From Wansuia hejianensis (GTDB lineage: Bacteria; Bacillota; Clostridia; Lachnospirales; Lachnospiraceae), in the NCBI RefSeq assembly GCF_014337215.1, contig NZ_CP060635.1, forward strand, positions 1,563,501-1,627,500: a stretch of DNA of 64,000 bases. Reading direction: 5' to 3'. The position numbers were made by a program, and so were the translations under genes. Under the pieces are notes generated by a model. It worked only from the letters and a program-made list of their open reading frames with translations, searched no databases and was not told where the DNA came from. Below are positions 17,640 through 27,267 of the stretch, piece by piece (position 1 is the first letter of the stretch; the number at the start of each line of letters is the position of its first letter).

Positions 17640-19025
17640 ATGGCTAAGGCTGATTCACTGTTACACAAAGCCGAGAGGAAAGCATTTGAAGTCGCAATCG
17701 ATGCTGCAATCAAACACACCAATAAAGACCGCCAGAAGGCACTGGTCCAGTTTGTGGACCTGGCTGAAAAAGTTCTGGGAGACACCTGGAGCAAGGGCGC
17801 TTATGAGAAACTCCGTGAGATCTTCAGGGACGAGAACAGCAAGTGGATGAAGTTTGCCAATGACCTCTTTGACAATACCGACCCCAAGCTGATCAAGCTG
17901 GCTGCTCTCAATCTGGGATATGAGGCAGGCTTCCGGGGCTTCCATATCACACAGGAAAACGCCAAAAAGTACGGCTGCAGCATCCCCTGGGTCCTGCTGA
18001 TGGATCCGACCAGCGCCTGCAACCTGCGCTGCACCGGATGCTGGGCGGCGGAATACGGCCACAAGATGAACCTAAGCTACGAGATGATGGATAGCATCGT
18101 AGCCCAGGGCCGTGACCTGGGAATCCATGTATACCTTTTCACCGGCGGCGAGCCGTTAGTACGCAAGGCCGATATCATCCGTCTCTGCGAAAAATACCAG
18201 GACTGCGCGTTCCACTGTTTCACTAACGGAACGCTGATTGACGAAGATTTCTGCAAAGAGCTGCGCCGGGTGGGCAATTTCGTTCCGTCAATCAGCCTCG
18301 AAGGCTTCAGGGCTGAAAATGACGCCAGAAGAGGGGAAGGCACCTTTGACAAAGTCATGCACGCCATGGACCTTCTCAAAGCGCACAAGCTGCTGTTTGG
18401 CACTTCCATCTGCTATACCAGCCAGAATTATAAGACAGTCACCTCTGATGAATTCCTGGATATGATCATCGGAAAGGGCGTCCGCTACACCTGGTATTTC
18501 CACTACATGCCCGTAGGCAACGACGCCTCTACCGACCTGCTTCTGAACCCGGAGCAGAGAGAATACATGTACCACAGAGTGCGGGAAATCCGTGATTTCG
18601 AGGGCGGAAAACCAATCTTCGCCCTGGATTTCCAGAATGACGGTGAATTCGTCAGCGGCTGCGTGGCCGGAGGTAAATATTACTGCCATATCAACCCCAA
18701 CGGCGACGTGGAGCCTTGCGTATTCATACATTATTCCAGCGCCAACATCAAGGAAAAATCCCTGCTTGAGTGTCTCCAGCAGCCCCTGTTCCTGGAATAC
18801 CAGGCCAACCAGCCCTTTAACGACAACCACCTGCGGCCCTGCCCAATGCTTGAGAACCCGGAACGCCTTCAGGAAATGGTACACGCAACAGGCGCCAAAT
18901 CCACCGACCTGGAAGCGCCCGAGACCTGTGAACATCTCTGCGGCAAATGTTCCCATTACGCGGAAGAGTGGAAACCCGTTGCAGAAAAGCTCTGGGACAA
19001 AGATCACTTCTCCAGAAAAGACTGA
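17640..19025 (+). CDS. radical SAM/SPASM domain protein
   Basis: 461-residue radical SAM enzyme. The AdoMet cluster motif CNLRCTGC (CX3CX2C) is near residue 125, followed by FTGGEPL. The C-terminal part has SPASM-type cysteines (CVAGGKYYCHINPNGDVEPC, then C-x2-C pairs) for auxiliary Fe-S clusters. An N-terminal helical region of about 110 residues has no motif I recognise. The start is set at MAKADSL because GGAGG stands nine bases upstream; an ATG 39 bases earlier lacks a good site. It is monocistronic with a terminator. It may modify a peptide or protein; no precursor peptide is next to it. Confidence 0.88.
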   Translation: MAKADSLLHKAERKAFEVAIDAAIKHTNKDRQKALVQFVDLAEKVLGDTWSKGAYEKLREIFRDENSKWMKFANDLFDNTDPKLIKLAALNLGYEAGFRGFHITQENAKKYGCSIPWVLLMDPTSACNLRCTGCWAAEYGHKMNLSYEMMDSIVAQGRDLGIHVYLFTGGEPLVRKADIIRLCEKYQDCAFHCFTNGTLIDEDFCKELRRVGNFVPSISLEGFRAENDARRGEGTFDKVMHAMDLLKAHKLLFGTSICYTSQNYKTVTSDEFLDMIIGKGVRYTWYFHYMPVGNDASTDLLLNPEQREYMYHRVREIRDFEGGKPIFALDFQNDGEFVSGCVAGGKYYCHINPNGDVEPCVFIHYSSANIKEKSLLECLQQPLFLEYQANQPFNDNHLRPCPMLENPERLQEMVHATGAKSTDLEAPETCEHLCGKCSHYAEEWKPVAEKLWDKDHFSRKD

Positions 19026-19032
19026 TCTTTAA

Positions 19033-19079
19033 AGGGGTGTTGCCCGGTCACTGATATTCAGCGCCCGGGTAACACCCCT
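19033..19079 (+). terminator. hairpin terminator after the radical SAM gene
   Basis: A 15-bp stem (AGGGGTGTTGCCCGG with the near-perfect complement CCGGGTAACACCCCT) with a 17-base loop lies seven bases after the stop. The T-run is weak. Confidence 0.65.
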
Positions 19080-19126
19080 GATTATTTACTGTTTTCTATT
19101 GCTGCGGTATTTAACCGCCCGTTCTC

Positions 19127-19333
19127 TTAAGTCTTAACCGCCTGATCTGTGAAGCTGCGATACCATTGTTCCGCCAGAATCCTGTCCCCCCGGCCTGTCA
19201 GATGAATCCCGTCCACTGTCATCTCTCTGATCCCGTACTGCTCTGCCGCCCGGTCCAGCACATCCTGCAGTGGGACGAATTCTGCCTTATACAGAGCTGC
19301 GAGCCGGCGGATCACGAAACTCTCCTGTTCCAT
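19127..19333 (-). pseudogene. C-terminal fragment of an SGNH/GDSL hydrolase
   Basis: A 68-codon frame with GGGAGGAAATA directly before its ATG. It contains the block V signature of SGNH hydrolases (TVDGIHLTGRG, the catalytic Asp and His) and the usual last helix, but the nucleophile serine block and about 130 N-terminal residues are absent. It lies 42 bases after the SNF transporter gene and could still be translated. I read it as a decayed esterase remnant; an independent small protein is less likely. Confidence 0.55.
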
Positions 19334-19375
19334 TATTTCCTCCCGGCACAAAATCACACCACAAAACAATTACAA

Positions 19376-20743
19376 TCAAAAATAAGTAGCCAAACCGTAT
19401 ATAAAGATAGCGGCTACGATGCAGGGCAGCACATAGGCACAATATCTCCGGAGCCAGTCAGGTATCTTTGGTCCGTTCCCCTCATTGGCCTCCGCCCGGA
19501 ATTTCTTCCAGCCCCATCCATAACGACTGGTACAGAACAGCACATAAATCAGTGATCCCAGAGGCAGCAGCAGATTGCTCACCAGGAAGTCTTCCAGGTC
19601 CATGATCCCGTTGCCGGCTTTCAGAGGCTCAAATCCGGACCAGAGATTGAAGCCCAGCACACAAGGCAGGGACAGGAGGATCAGCAGCACGATGTTGAAG
19701 AGCGCCGCCTTTTTCCTGCTCCACCCAAACAGATCCGCCCAAAAGCCGAGTATATTCTCAAATACGGCGATGATCGTAGAAAACGCCGCAAATGCCATAA
19801 AGACAAAGAAAAGACTTCCCCAAACTCTTCCGCCGGGCATAGAATGGAAGATATTGGGCAGCGTCACAAAAATCAGCTTGGGACCGCTGTCCGGACTCAC
19901 ACCATAGGCAAAACATGCCGGAAAAATGATAAGGCCGGAAACGATCGCCACAAAGGTATCAAGTGCGGAAACTGTAACGGCTTCCCCCATCAGCGTCCTG
20001 TCTTTGCCGAGATAGCTGCCGAAAATAGCCATAGCGCCAATGCCCAGGCTCAGAGTGAAGAATGACTGGTTCATGGCCGACACCAGGACGTTGCCCACCC
20101 CGGTTTCCTGCATCCGCTCTACGCTGGGAACCAGATAAAATGCCAGCCCTTCTGCTCCGCCAGGCAGAACGATACTTCTCACCGCCAGGATCACCATGAT
20201 CGCCAGCAGCGCAAGCATCATCCACTTTGTGATCTTTTCCACACCTTTTTTCAATCCCAGTGAACAGATGAAAAATCCCAGGACTACTACGATCACCATC
20301 CAGAAAGCCATCGTCTGTGGGCTTCCTGTCATTTCACCGAACACTGCTTCCACAGCCTCTGGCGTCTCCGTAGTCTCGAATCTACCGCTGGCCATCAGGT
20401 AAAAATAGTGGAGCATCCAACCAGCCACTACTGTATAGAACATCATCAGGATATAATTACCGGCCACGGCCACAATCCCATGCAAATGCCACTTCTGGCC
20501 CGGCTTCTCCAGCTGCTGGCAGGCTTTCACCGCACTCCTCCTGCTGGCCCGTCCGACCGCGAACTCCATGGTCAGTATCGGAACTCCCAGCACCACCAGG
20601 AAGAACAGATACACCAGTACAAATATCCCCCCGCCGCTGTTGCCAGCCACATAGGGGAACCTCCACACGTTTCCGATGCCGATTGCGCACCCGGCTGAAA
20701 TCAGAACAAATCCCAGCCTGGAACTAAACTTCTCCCTCTCCAT
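19376..20743 (-). CDS. sodium:neurotransmitter-symporter (SNF/NSS) family transporter
   Basis: 455 residues, about 11-12 membrane helices. The opening FSSRLGFVLISAGCAIGIGNVWRFPYVAG is the NSS helix 1 signature with the unwound Gly region that binds Na+ and substrate (as in LeuT). Bacterial members import amino acids such as leucine, tryptophan or tyrosine. Here the substrate is not evident. The start follows GGGAGA. It probably forms its own unit; the fragment downstream may have been part of it. Confidence 0.92.
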   Translation of the reverse strand: MEREKFSSRLGFVLISAGCAIGIGNVWRFPYVAGNSGGGIFVLVYLFFLVVLGVPILTMEFAVGRASRRSAVKACQQLEKPGQKWHLHGIVAVAGNYILMMFYTVVAGWMLHYFYLMASGRFETTETPEAVEAVFGEMTGSPQTMAFWMVIVVVLGFFICSLGLKKGVEKITKWMMLALLAIMVILAVRSIVLPGGAEGLAFYLVPSVERMQETGVGNVLVSAMNQSFFTLSLGIGAMAIFGSYLGKDRTLMGEAVTVSALDTFVAIVSGLIIFPACFAYGVSPDSGPKLIFVTLPNIFHSMPGGRVWGSLFFVFMAFAAFSTIIAVFENILGFWADLFGWSRKKAALFNIVLLILLSLPCVLGFNLWSGFEPLKAGNGIMDLEDFLVSNLLLPLGSLIYVLFCTSRYGWGWKKFRAEANEGNGPKIPDWLRRYCAYVLPCIVAAIFIYGLATYF

Positions 20744-20853
20744 CTTTAGTTTCTCCCTTAATATTCAAGTCTTACCGCAGACGGTCCGGAAACCTCCCGG
20801 CAGCCCGCAATTATTATACAGTATATCGGTTTCCCCTTAACTGTGTCAATTCA

Positions 20854-20883
20854 ACGCGGCACCAGTTTAGTCCAGTGCCGCGT
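20854..20883. repeat. 9-bp perfect inverted repeat
   Basis: ACGCGGCAC (20854-20862) is inverted at 20875-20883. It lies after the flavodoxin gene on its coding strand, so it may be its 3' hairpin; there is no long T-run. Confidence 0.5.
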
Positions 20884-20934
20884 CAATCTGATTGCTTATT
20901 CAATTCTTTCTTAACAGAACTGACTGTCTGCCGG

Positions 20935-21429
20935 TTACAGCTTTGCAGCGGCCTCTTTAAAAACAGCCTTCAATCGCACCAGATCCTCCTGATCCGGATG
21001 AGTCAGCGCCTTGTCAAAGTTAGAAATCATCAGGTCATAATGTGCTCCCTGATTGGGCACCTCCTCCTTCAGCTTATTATATCTGTCTCTGATCGCCTGA
21101 GGCATCTTCCCCTGGCACATAAATCTTCCGATCACATCATTGGAATCGTTCAGGTTGTCCTCCACCGCATCCAGCACACCGTCAAAATACGTCTGGCTGT
21201 CTCCAAAGCCGGCAGTGCCAAATAAAAAGATTTTTCTATTATGAAGTGTCTTCAAAAGCTTCCGGGATGACTCATCCGCACCTCCCTGGTCGGTCCAAAA
21301 TCCCACACATACCAAGTCTGCCTCCTCCGGATTCTCTACCTTCGTCTCTCCGGCCAGCAATTCTTCAATCACCTGCCCCAGCATTCCGGTGTTTCCGGTA
21401 GCCGATGAACAAAACATAGCGTATTTCAT
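20935..21429 (-). CDS. flavodoxin-family protein
   Basis: 164 residues. The N-terminus MKYAMFCSSATGNTGML is the FMN phosphate-binding loop of flavodoxins (S/T-x-T-G-N-T). The central FLFGTAGFGDSQTYFD and the helical C-terminus match the Flavodoxin_3 type (PF12641) common in gut Clostridia, some members of which (BilS) accompany bilirubin reductase. No partner reductase is nearby, so only a general electron-carrier role can be claimed. GGAGAGGAGG precedes the ATG. Confidence 0.85.
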   Translation of the reverse strand: MKYAMFCSSATGNTGMLGQVIEELLAGETKVENPEEADLVCVGFWTDQGGADESSRKLLKTLHNRKIFLFGTAGFGDSQTYFDGVLDAVEDNLNDSNDVIGRFMCQGKMPQAIRDRYNKLKEEVPNQGAHYDLMISNFDKALTHPDQEDLVRLKAVFKEAAAKL

Positions 21430-21575
21430 GATGATAACCTCCTCTCCTTATTTTGAACCATTATAACACCATAGTTCCGTTTCGTAAATGCACCAGATAA
21501 CAATCTTTATTCCGGACTTTACCGTCATGATTTAGATTGAGTTTTGTATTTATCCGTTTTTCCGTATATCTAATA

Positions 21576-21604
21576 TTTACATAATTTGCTTTATCATATA
21601 CAAT
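21576..21604 (+). promoter_or_regulatory. promoter of the lipoprotein gene
   Basis: -35 TTTACA at 21576-21581, 17-base spacer, -10 TACAAT at 21599-21604, in a very AT-rich region 87 bases before the start. Confidence 0.6.
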
Positions 21605-21690
21605 AAAACCATATAATATACTCGCCGAGAGAATGTATTAATTCGCCGCTGGCGTTTTAATAAATTATCACTATAAGGAAGGAATCACAA

Positions 21691-22560
21691 ATGAAAAAGA
21701 GAATTACAGCAATTTTATTAACATCAGTTTTAGTTTTATCCATGTCATCCTGTGGAAACTCTGAATCACAACAGCAGGTCGAAGAGTTAACCGCACAGCT
21801 CGATCAGCTTCAGGAAGACTATGATGCATTGAAAGAAGAGTTAAAGGCTGCGCAAAAAACGGCTGAGGAACACACTGTTGAAAATAAGGATGCCCCGATA
21901 GAACAAATTACAAAAGAAGAAACAGATGAAAAATCAGAAACTGCTGATGAACCTTCTTATGAAATCACTTACCAGAACGCTATTTTTCATACTGATGAAT
22001 ATGGATACATTACCACAAGATCAATTGCAGAGGTCAAAAACACAGGCGAAGCTGATTTATATCTTCCATATGGTTCATATGATCTCAAAACACAAGACGG
22101 AAGCATTGTTCATTCATCAAAATTTTTCCGTCCGGCACCTCAGATAATTGCCCCTGGCAAAACAGGATATTATTTTGAAAATGTATATATGGACGAAGGC
22201 ACTCCTACGGAAGGGATTTCCATTACGCCGTATATCACTCCGGAAACTTCCAAATTAAAGAATTATCGTTTGGAAATAAGCAATACCGCTATTTTTGATA
22301 AAGAGTATGGTGGAATAGATGTTCACGGAGAAGTAACCAATACAAGTGATGTCGCTCATGAATATTTGGATATCATGATTGTGTTTTTTGACAGCGAAGG
22401 ACATAGTATCGGCCAAGCTTATGATTTGATAAGCGAAACGCTCCAACCTGGAGAAACAAGAGGTTTTGACATATCTGCAAGCGACCTGCCAACTACGATA
22501 ACAACAGCTGATATTGCAAAGTATCAAGTTTACGCATTTCCTGAACAGTATCAATATTAA
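21691..22560 (+). CDS. secreted lipoprotein with coiled coil and FxLYD-like domains
   Basis: 289 residues. A lipoprotein signal (MKKRITAILLTSVLVLSMSSC) places the lipidated Cys near residue 21. A short coiled coil follows (residues about 28-60: VEELTAQLDQLQEDYDALKEEL), then an acidic linker, then two beta-rich segments, each with a tract like EVKNTGEADLYLPYGSYDLK and GEVTNTSDVAHEYLDIMIVFFD. These resemble FxLYD or DUF5067-type extracellular domains. It is probably anchored to the outer face of the membrane. The base composition is AT-richer than the surroundings. Function unknown. Confidence 0.75.
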   Translation: MKKRITAILLTSVLVLSMSSCGNSESQQQVEELTAQLDQLQEDYDALKEELKAAQKTAEEHTVENKDAPIEQITKEETDEKSETADEPSYEITYQNAIFHTDEYGYITTRSIAEVKNTGEADLYLPYGSYDLKTQDGSIVHSSKFFRPAPQIIAPGKTGYYFENVYMDEGTPTEGISITPYITPETSKLKNYRLEISNTAIFDKEYGGIDVHGEVTNTSDVAHEYLDIMIVFFDSEGHSIGQAYDLISETLQPGETRGFDISASDLPTTITTADIAKYQVYAFPEQYQY

Positions 22561-22646
22561 TAACAAATTTTCATTTTGGGGCTATCACTGAATTGCGTGA
22601 ACCGCTCCCTGTCAAGTAGACAATCCAAAAAATATAAGTTTTTTAT

Positions 22647-22674
22647 GCCAGCAGGTCTTCCTGCTGGCAGTTTT
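22647..22674 (+). terminator. terminator after the lipoprotein gene
   Basis: GCCAGCAG (22647-22654), loop GTCTTC, CTGCTGGC (22661-22668), then AGTTTT. It overlaps the 3' end of the transposase remnant on the other strand. Confidence 0.65.
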
Positions 22675-23103
22675 ATGCTACCTGCAAATTGTACATCTCG
22701 TGCTTTCCCTCTGGTGTTATTACTCCTAAATTTCTTAGTAACCGCCTTTTGTTGTAATATTCGATATAATCATCTATCATCCCAATCAGAGACTTTCTTC
22801 CGGTAATTTTTTTCCATAATCATATCCCCTGTCACTGTGAAACAGAAGTTACGCATCTGGGTTAGACTTTACTGCAGCATCGAATCTTTCAAAAACCGAC
22901 TTATTATCGTTGTGATCACGGATCGCCAAGAAGACAATCTTTCTGTCATATAAATCCACAATCGCATTAAGATAAACCTTGTGTTTTTCAATCCCGATAT
23001 ACTAGTGGAATTCTGTTACATCCGTCAGCCATTTCTGATTTGGCGCTTCCGCTGTAAATTCCCTGTTCAGTACATTTTCTGCGATATACTGTGGATTTTT
23101 TTA
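22673..23103 (-). pseudogene. IS3-family transposase (OrfB) remnant
   Basis: On the minus strand the translated pieces read like the DDE region of an IS3-type OrfB: NQKWLTDVTEF, then KVYLNAIVDLYDRKIVF, and a C-terminal tail DYIEYYNKRRLLRNLGV ending at TAA 22673. The frame is broken: a TAG follows DVTEFH (near 22999-23002) and a further shift separates the middle from the tail. No N-terminal part, OrfA or inverted repeats were recognised. It is an old insertion scar just downstream of the polyamine operon. Confidence 0.75.
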
Positions 23104-23114
23104 ATCTCAGATAA

Positions 23115-24239
23115 TTATAACCTCTTCTTAAAATCCTCATAACCGAACTGCTTCCAGACCCTGCAGTCCCCGTCTTCTTCTTCCAGCGCGATGGCCGGAA
23201 GTCCGATCCCGTTGAAAGTGTTATTTTTCACCATGGTATAGATGGCCATATCCTCGAATACCAGCGTTTCACCCGGCGTGAGTATATGGCTGAAGGAATA
23301 GTCGCCGATCACATCTCCGGCCAGACAGGTAGGTCCGGCCAGGCGGAAGGTATATTCTTTCTCCCCCGGCTTTCCGGCGCCCCGGAGTGGAGGACGGTAG
23401 GGCATCTCCAGCACATCCGGCATATGGCAGGCAGCGGAGCCGTCCAGAATGGCGATATCCAGGCCGTTTCTGCCCAGCTCCAGCACTTTCGTGAGAAGGA
23501 CCCCGGCATTCAGGGCGATCGCTTCTCCCGGCTCCAGATAGACTTCCGCTCCATAGCGCTGCCGGACCCTGCGAATACATCGTTCCAGCAGCTCCCGGTC
23601 ATAATCTGCTCTGGTTATGTGATGGCCGCCGCCAAAATTGATCCATTTTACCCCTGAAAGCCATGGGGAAAATTTTTCCTCTACTGAGCGGAGCGTCAGC
23701 TCCAGCGCATCGGCGTTCTGCTCGCAGAGCGTATGGAAATGGATTCCCTCAACGCCCTTCATCAATTCCTCCGACAGCTGTCCCGCTGTCGTTCCCAGTC
23801 TTGAACCAGGGGCGCAGGGATCATAGATCGCGTGGCCTTCCTGGGTAGAACATTCCGGATTAATCCGTATGCCCACACTCCTTCCGGCCCTCCGCGCCCG
23901 ATCTTTATACCGCCTGGCCTGTCCCGGAGAATTCAGCACGATATGGTCACAGTATTTCAGGATTTCATCGAATTCTTCTTCCCGGTAAGCGGGGGAAAAT
24001 ATGTGATTTTCCCCTCCCATCTCTTCCGCCCCCAGCCGTGCTTCAAACAGGCTGCTGGCCGTCGCCCCTGAGAGATAGCTCCCGATCAGAGGATAGAGCG
24101 CATACAGGGAGAAGGCTTTTTGCGCCAGAAGTATCCGGCATCCGGTCCTGTCCATGACTCCGTTCAGAATCTCCAGGTTTTCACGGATTTTTTTTACAGA
24201 TATCAGATAGCAGGGTGTTGGCAGTTCCTCTCTTCTCAT
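23115..24239 (-). CDS. nspC: carboxynorspermidine/carboxyspermidine decarboxylase
   Basis: 374-residue PLP enzyme of the alanine-racemase fold, group IV decarboxylases. It decarboxylates carboxyspermidine (or carboxynorspermidine) to the polyamine. Marks are PCYLISVKKIRENL at the start, the PLP lysine in ILLAQKAFSLY near residue 42, and WINFGGGHHITRADYD near 200. The length is usual for NspC. It is the last gene of the polyamine operon, seven bases after the dehydrogenase that makes its substrate. Confidence 0.92.
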   Translation of the reverse strand: MRREELPTPCYLISVKKIRENLEILNGVMDRTGCRILLAQKAFSLYALYPLIGSYLSGATASSLFEARLGAEEMGGENHIFSPAYREEEFDEILKYCDHIVLNSPGQARRYKDRARRAGRSVGIRINPECSTQEGHAIYDPCAPGSRLGTTAGQLSEELMKGVEGIHFHTLCEQNADALELTLRSVEEKFSPWLSGVKWINFGGGHHITRADYDRELLERCIRRVRQRYGAEVYLEPGEAIALNAGVLLTKVLELGRNGLDIAILDGSAACHMPDVLEMPYRPPLRGAGKPGEKEYTFRLAGPTCLAGDVIGDYSFSHILTPGETLVFEDMAIYTMVKNNTFNGIGLPAIALEEEDGDCRVWKQFGYEDFKKRL

Positions 24240-24245
24240 CCGCTG

Positions 24246-25457
24246 TCAGTCCTCTACCAGCTCCGGCGTCTCGCTGACCTTCCAGGGCAGCCCGAACCGG
24301 TTCAGCGCATCCATGAAAGGATCGGGATCAAACTCTTCGATATTATAAACTCCCGGCCCTCTCCAGGTTCCGTTCATCACCAGCATGGCTCCGATCATGG
24401 CCGGAACGCCTGTGGTATAAGCAACTGCCTGGGAACCTACTTCCCGGTAGCATTCCTGATGGTCACAGACATTATAAATATAGATGTTCTTTTCTTTCCC
24501 GTCCTTTTTCCCGCGGAAAATGCATCCGATGTTGGTCTTCCCTTTTGTCCTCGGCCCCAGAGATGAGGGGTCCGGCAGCACTGCTTTCAGGAACTGCAGC
24601 GGCACGATTTCTTTGCCCTCGTAAAGGATTGGTTCAATGGAGGTCATTCCCACATCTTCCAGGCATCTTAAATGATTCAGATAACTCTGCCCGAAGGTCA
24701 TGAAGAAACGGATTCTCCGGATGCCTGGTATGTTCAGCGCAAGAGACTCTATCTCCTCATGATGGAGCAGATACATATCCTTTGGCCCCACCTCAGGGAA
24801 ATCGTAGACTTTCTTGATCTCCATGGGCTCCGTCTCCACCCAGCGTCCATCCTCCCAGTAAGAGCCTTTGGCTGAAACCTCCCGGATGTTGATTTCCGGA
24901 TTAAAATTCGTCGCGAAGGGGTAACCGTGGTCTCCCGCATTGCAGTCCAGAATATCAATATAATTTATTTCATCAAAGTAATGCTTCAGCGCATACGCGC
25001 TGAACACCCCTGTCACTCCTGGATCAAAGCCGCTGCCCAGAAGCGCAGTGATCCCCGCCTCCTCATACCGCTTCCGGTACGCCCACTGCCATTTATATTC
25101 GAACTTCGCCGTATCCTCCGGCTCATAATTAGCCGTATCAATATAATGAGTCTTTGTCGCCAGACAGGCATCCATGATCGTCAGATCCTGGTACGGCAGC
25201 GCCAGATTCAGCACCACGTCGGGCTTTACCTCCTGTATCAGCCGGATCAGGGCATCCACATCGTTAGCGTCTACCTGAGCAGTGGTAATCTTCGTATCCG
25301 TTGTCTTTTCCAGCTTCTCCTTTAACGCTTCACATTTGGCCACCGTCCGGCTGGCTATGCAGATCTCTGTAAATTCTCCACTGTTCTGGCAGCACTTATG
25401 AATCGCCACACTTGCCACGCCCCCGCAGCCGATAATCAACGCTTTTCCCATCTTCAT
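24246..25457 (-). CDS. carboxynorspermidine/carboxyspermidine dehydrogenase (saccharopine dehydrogenase family)
   Basis: 403-residue NADPH-dependent oxidoreductase. It condenses putrescine (or diaminopropane) with aspartate semialdehyde to carboxyspermidine. The Rossmann motif is ALIIGCGGVASVAIHKC; the middle carries LLGSGFDPGVTGVF and the end VAYTTGVPAMIGAMLVM, all typical of the Lys1/Lys9-like CASDH group. Pairing with nspC downstream makes CASDH more likely than a lysine-pathway saccharopine dehydrogenase. Confidence 0.9.
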   Translation of the reverse strand: MKMGKALIIGCGGVASVAIHKCCQNSGEFTEICIASRTVAKCEALKEKLEKTTDTKITTAQVDANDVDALIRLIQEVKPDVVLNLALPYQDLTIMDACLATKTHYIDTANYEPEDTAKFEYKWQWAYRKRYEEAGITALLGSGFDPGVTGVFSAYALKHYFDEINYIDILDCNAGDHGYPFATNFNPEINIREVSAKGSYWEDGRWVETEPMEIKKVYDFPEVGPKDMYLLHHEEIESLALNIPGIRRIRFFMTFGQSYLNHLRCLEDVGMTSIEPILYEGKEIVPLQFLKAVLPDPSSLGPRTKGKTNIGCIFRGKKDGKEKNIYIYNVCDHQECYREVGSQAVAYTTGVPAMIGAMLVMNGTWRGPGVYNIEEFDPDPFMDALNRFGLPWKVSETPELVED

Positions 25458-25533
25458 CCATCCTTTCTCATTCTGTTTCGCCTGTTACAGGCTTTCTATC
25501 TCTATTTTAGCTTTTTCTTTCTTATTCTACTAT

Positions 25534-26391
25534 TCAGTGCTGCATTCCGAGCAGCAGTTCCCGGATCAGCTTTCCGGCAGCCGCCGTTGAAACCCCGCTG
25601 GCATCATAATGAGGGCTAAGCTCCACCACGTCGCAGCCGACGATCGTGCTGTTTTCGCAGATTTCCAGCAACGCTTCCAACAATTCCATAAAACCCGCGC
25701 CTCCGGCCTCCGGCGTACCGGTACCCGGAAATACTGACGGGTCCAGGACATCCAGATCCAGCGTCAGGTAAATGGGACAGTCGGAAAGACGCCGGACAGC
25801 GTCTCCGATTCCTTCCAGACGGAACGGATGCATCTCCACATGGCCTCCTCTGGCCCATTCAAACTCTTCCCGGTCACCGGACCGGATTCCAAACTGAAAG
25901 ATATGCCCGTCTCCCAGCAGCTCCCAGCAGCGCCGCATCACACAGGCATGAGAATATTTTACTCCCAGATAATCATCCCTCAGATCCGCATGGGCGTCCA
26001 GGTGGATGATTCTCAGATCACTATATTTCCGCCTGACTGCGCGGATACTTCCCAGTGTCACCAGATGTTCGCCCCCGATCATAAACGGACGTTTTCCGTC
26101 CTCCAGGATCCGGCCGCACCGCTCCTCAATAAGCTCCAGGGACAGGCCGGTATCTCCCATCGGCAGCTCCAGATCCCCGCTGTCAAAGACTCCGGCCTCA
26201 GACAGGTCCCTGTCCTGATAGGGACTGTAGGTTTCCAGCCCGAAGGACTCCATCCTGACCGCCTGGCAGCCGAATCTGGCTCCGGGCCGGAAAGAGGTGG
26301 TGGAATCAAAGGGCGCGCCGAACAGTACAGTTTCCGCCTCATCATATCCACAGTCACAGCCGATAAAGTTCAGCACATTTTTATTCAACAT
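25534..26391 (-). CDS. speB: agmatinase
   Basis: 285-residue ureohydrolase that splits agmatine into putrescine and urea. The binuclear manganese site is visible: GGEHLVTLG, HLDAHADLRDDY and LTLDLDVLDPSVFPGTGTPE. It overlaps the end of speE by 11 bases. With speA upstream it forms the arginine to agmatine to putrescine route. No ornithine decarboxylase is needed for that route. Confidence 0.94.
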   Translation of the reverse strand: MLNKNVLNFIGCDCGYDEAETVLFGAPFDSTTSFRPGARFGCQAVRMESFGLETYSPYQDRDLSEAGVFDSGDLELPMGDTGLSLELIEERCGRILEDGKRPFMIGGEHLVTLGSIRAVRRKYSDLRIIHLDAHADLRDDYLGVKYSHACVMRRCWELLGDGHIFQFGIRSGDREEFEWARGGHVEMHPFRLEGIGDAVRRLSDCPIYLTLDLDVLDPSVFPGTGTPEAGGAGFMELLEALLEICENSTIVGCDVVELSPHYDASGVSTAAAGKLIRELLLGMQH

Positions 26392-27232
26392 CTTTTACTA
26401 GCTCCTCCACGTATGCCGGAAGCGCAAAGACACCTGCATGCAGCCTCGGCAGATAGTATTTCGTCCGGATGCCCAGAAGCTTCCAGCGCACGCCGTCCAT
26501 GTCATCCAGCGGATGGTATTTCTTGGAGGCGAACCCGAATAGCCAGTGTCCGGATGGATAGGACGGGATATGCGCCTGATAGATCCGGCTGATGGGAAAG
26601 GATTCTATGATCCGCTTATGCATCCGCTGGCACTGGAATGCTTCTTCCCTGTAAAAAGGACTTTCATGCTGGTTGACCATGATCCCGTCCTCGTGGAGAG
26701 CATTGTAGCAATTCCCATAGAATTCCTTCGTAAACAGTCCTTCCCCCGGGCCAAAGGGATTGGGTGAATCTATGATAATCAGGTCATAGGCATCTGCCTT
26801 CGACCTGACAAATCTCAGCCCGTCTTCGTGGTAAATCTGCACTCTTGGGTCATTGAGGCTGCAGGCCATCTGGGGAAAATATTTCCTGCATACCTCCACC
26901 AGCAGAGGGTCCACCTCTACCACGTCGATCTGCTGAATCCCGTCGTATTTCACCAGCTCCCGCACCACTCCGCCGTCCCCGCCGCCGATTACCAGGACGT
27001 GCTCCACATTGGGATGTACAGCCATGGGTACATGGCTGATCATCTCATGGTATATGAATTCATCCATCTCCGTCAGCATCAGGTCGCCGTCGGCCACAAG
27101 GATTTTCCCGAATTCTCGGGAATCCAGCACATCAATGCGCTGATATTCACTTTGGGCCGAGAATAGCTGCCTGTCTATTTTGATGGACAGCTTCACATTT
27201 TCCGTATGCATATCGGAAAACCACATTTCCAT
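26381..27232 (-). CDS. speE: spermidine synthase (aminopropyltransferase)
   Basis: 283 residues. The aminopropyltransferase Rossmann fold is visible (VLVIGGGDGGVVRELVKY near residue 82) with the catalytic IIDSPNPFGPGEGLF near 155. The enzyme transfers the aminopropyl group of decarboxylated AdoMet to putrescine. Its usual partner, AdoMet decarboxylase (speD), is not in this window, while the AdoMet-independent route is encoded in the same operon, so its real acceptor or donor deserves attention. GAGGAGG precedes the ATG. Confidence 0.92.
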   Translation of the reverse strand: MEMWFSDMHTENVKLSIKIDRQLFSAQSEYQRIDVLDSREFGKILVADGDLMLTEMDEFIYHEMISHVPMAVHPNVEHVLVIGGGDGGVVRELVKYDGIQQIDVVEVDPLLVEVCRKYFPQMACSLNDPRVQIYHEDGLRFVRSKADAYDLIIIDSPNPFGPGEGLFTKEFYGNCYNALHEDGIMVNQHESPFYREEAFQCQRMHKRIIESFPISRIYQAHIPSYPSGHWLFGFASKKYHPLDDMDGVRWKLLGIRTKYYLPRLHAGVFALPAYVEELVKDVE

Positions 27233-27267
27233 AGTCAGTCCTCCTCTTTTTCCATTTCACAGTCTTC

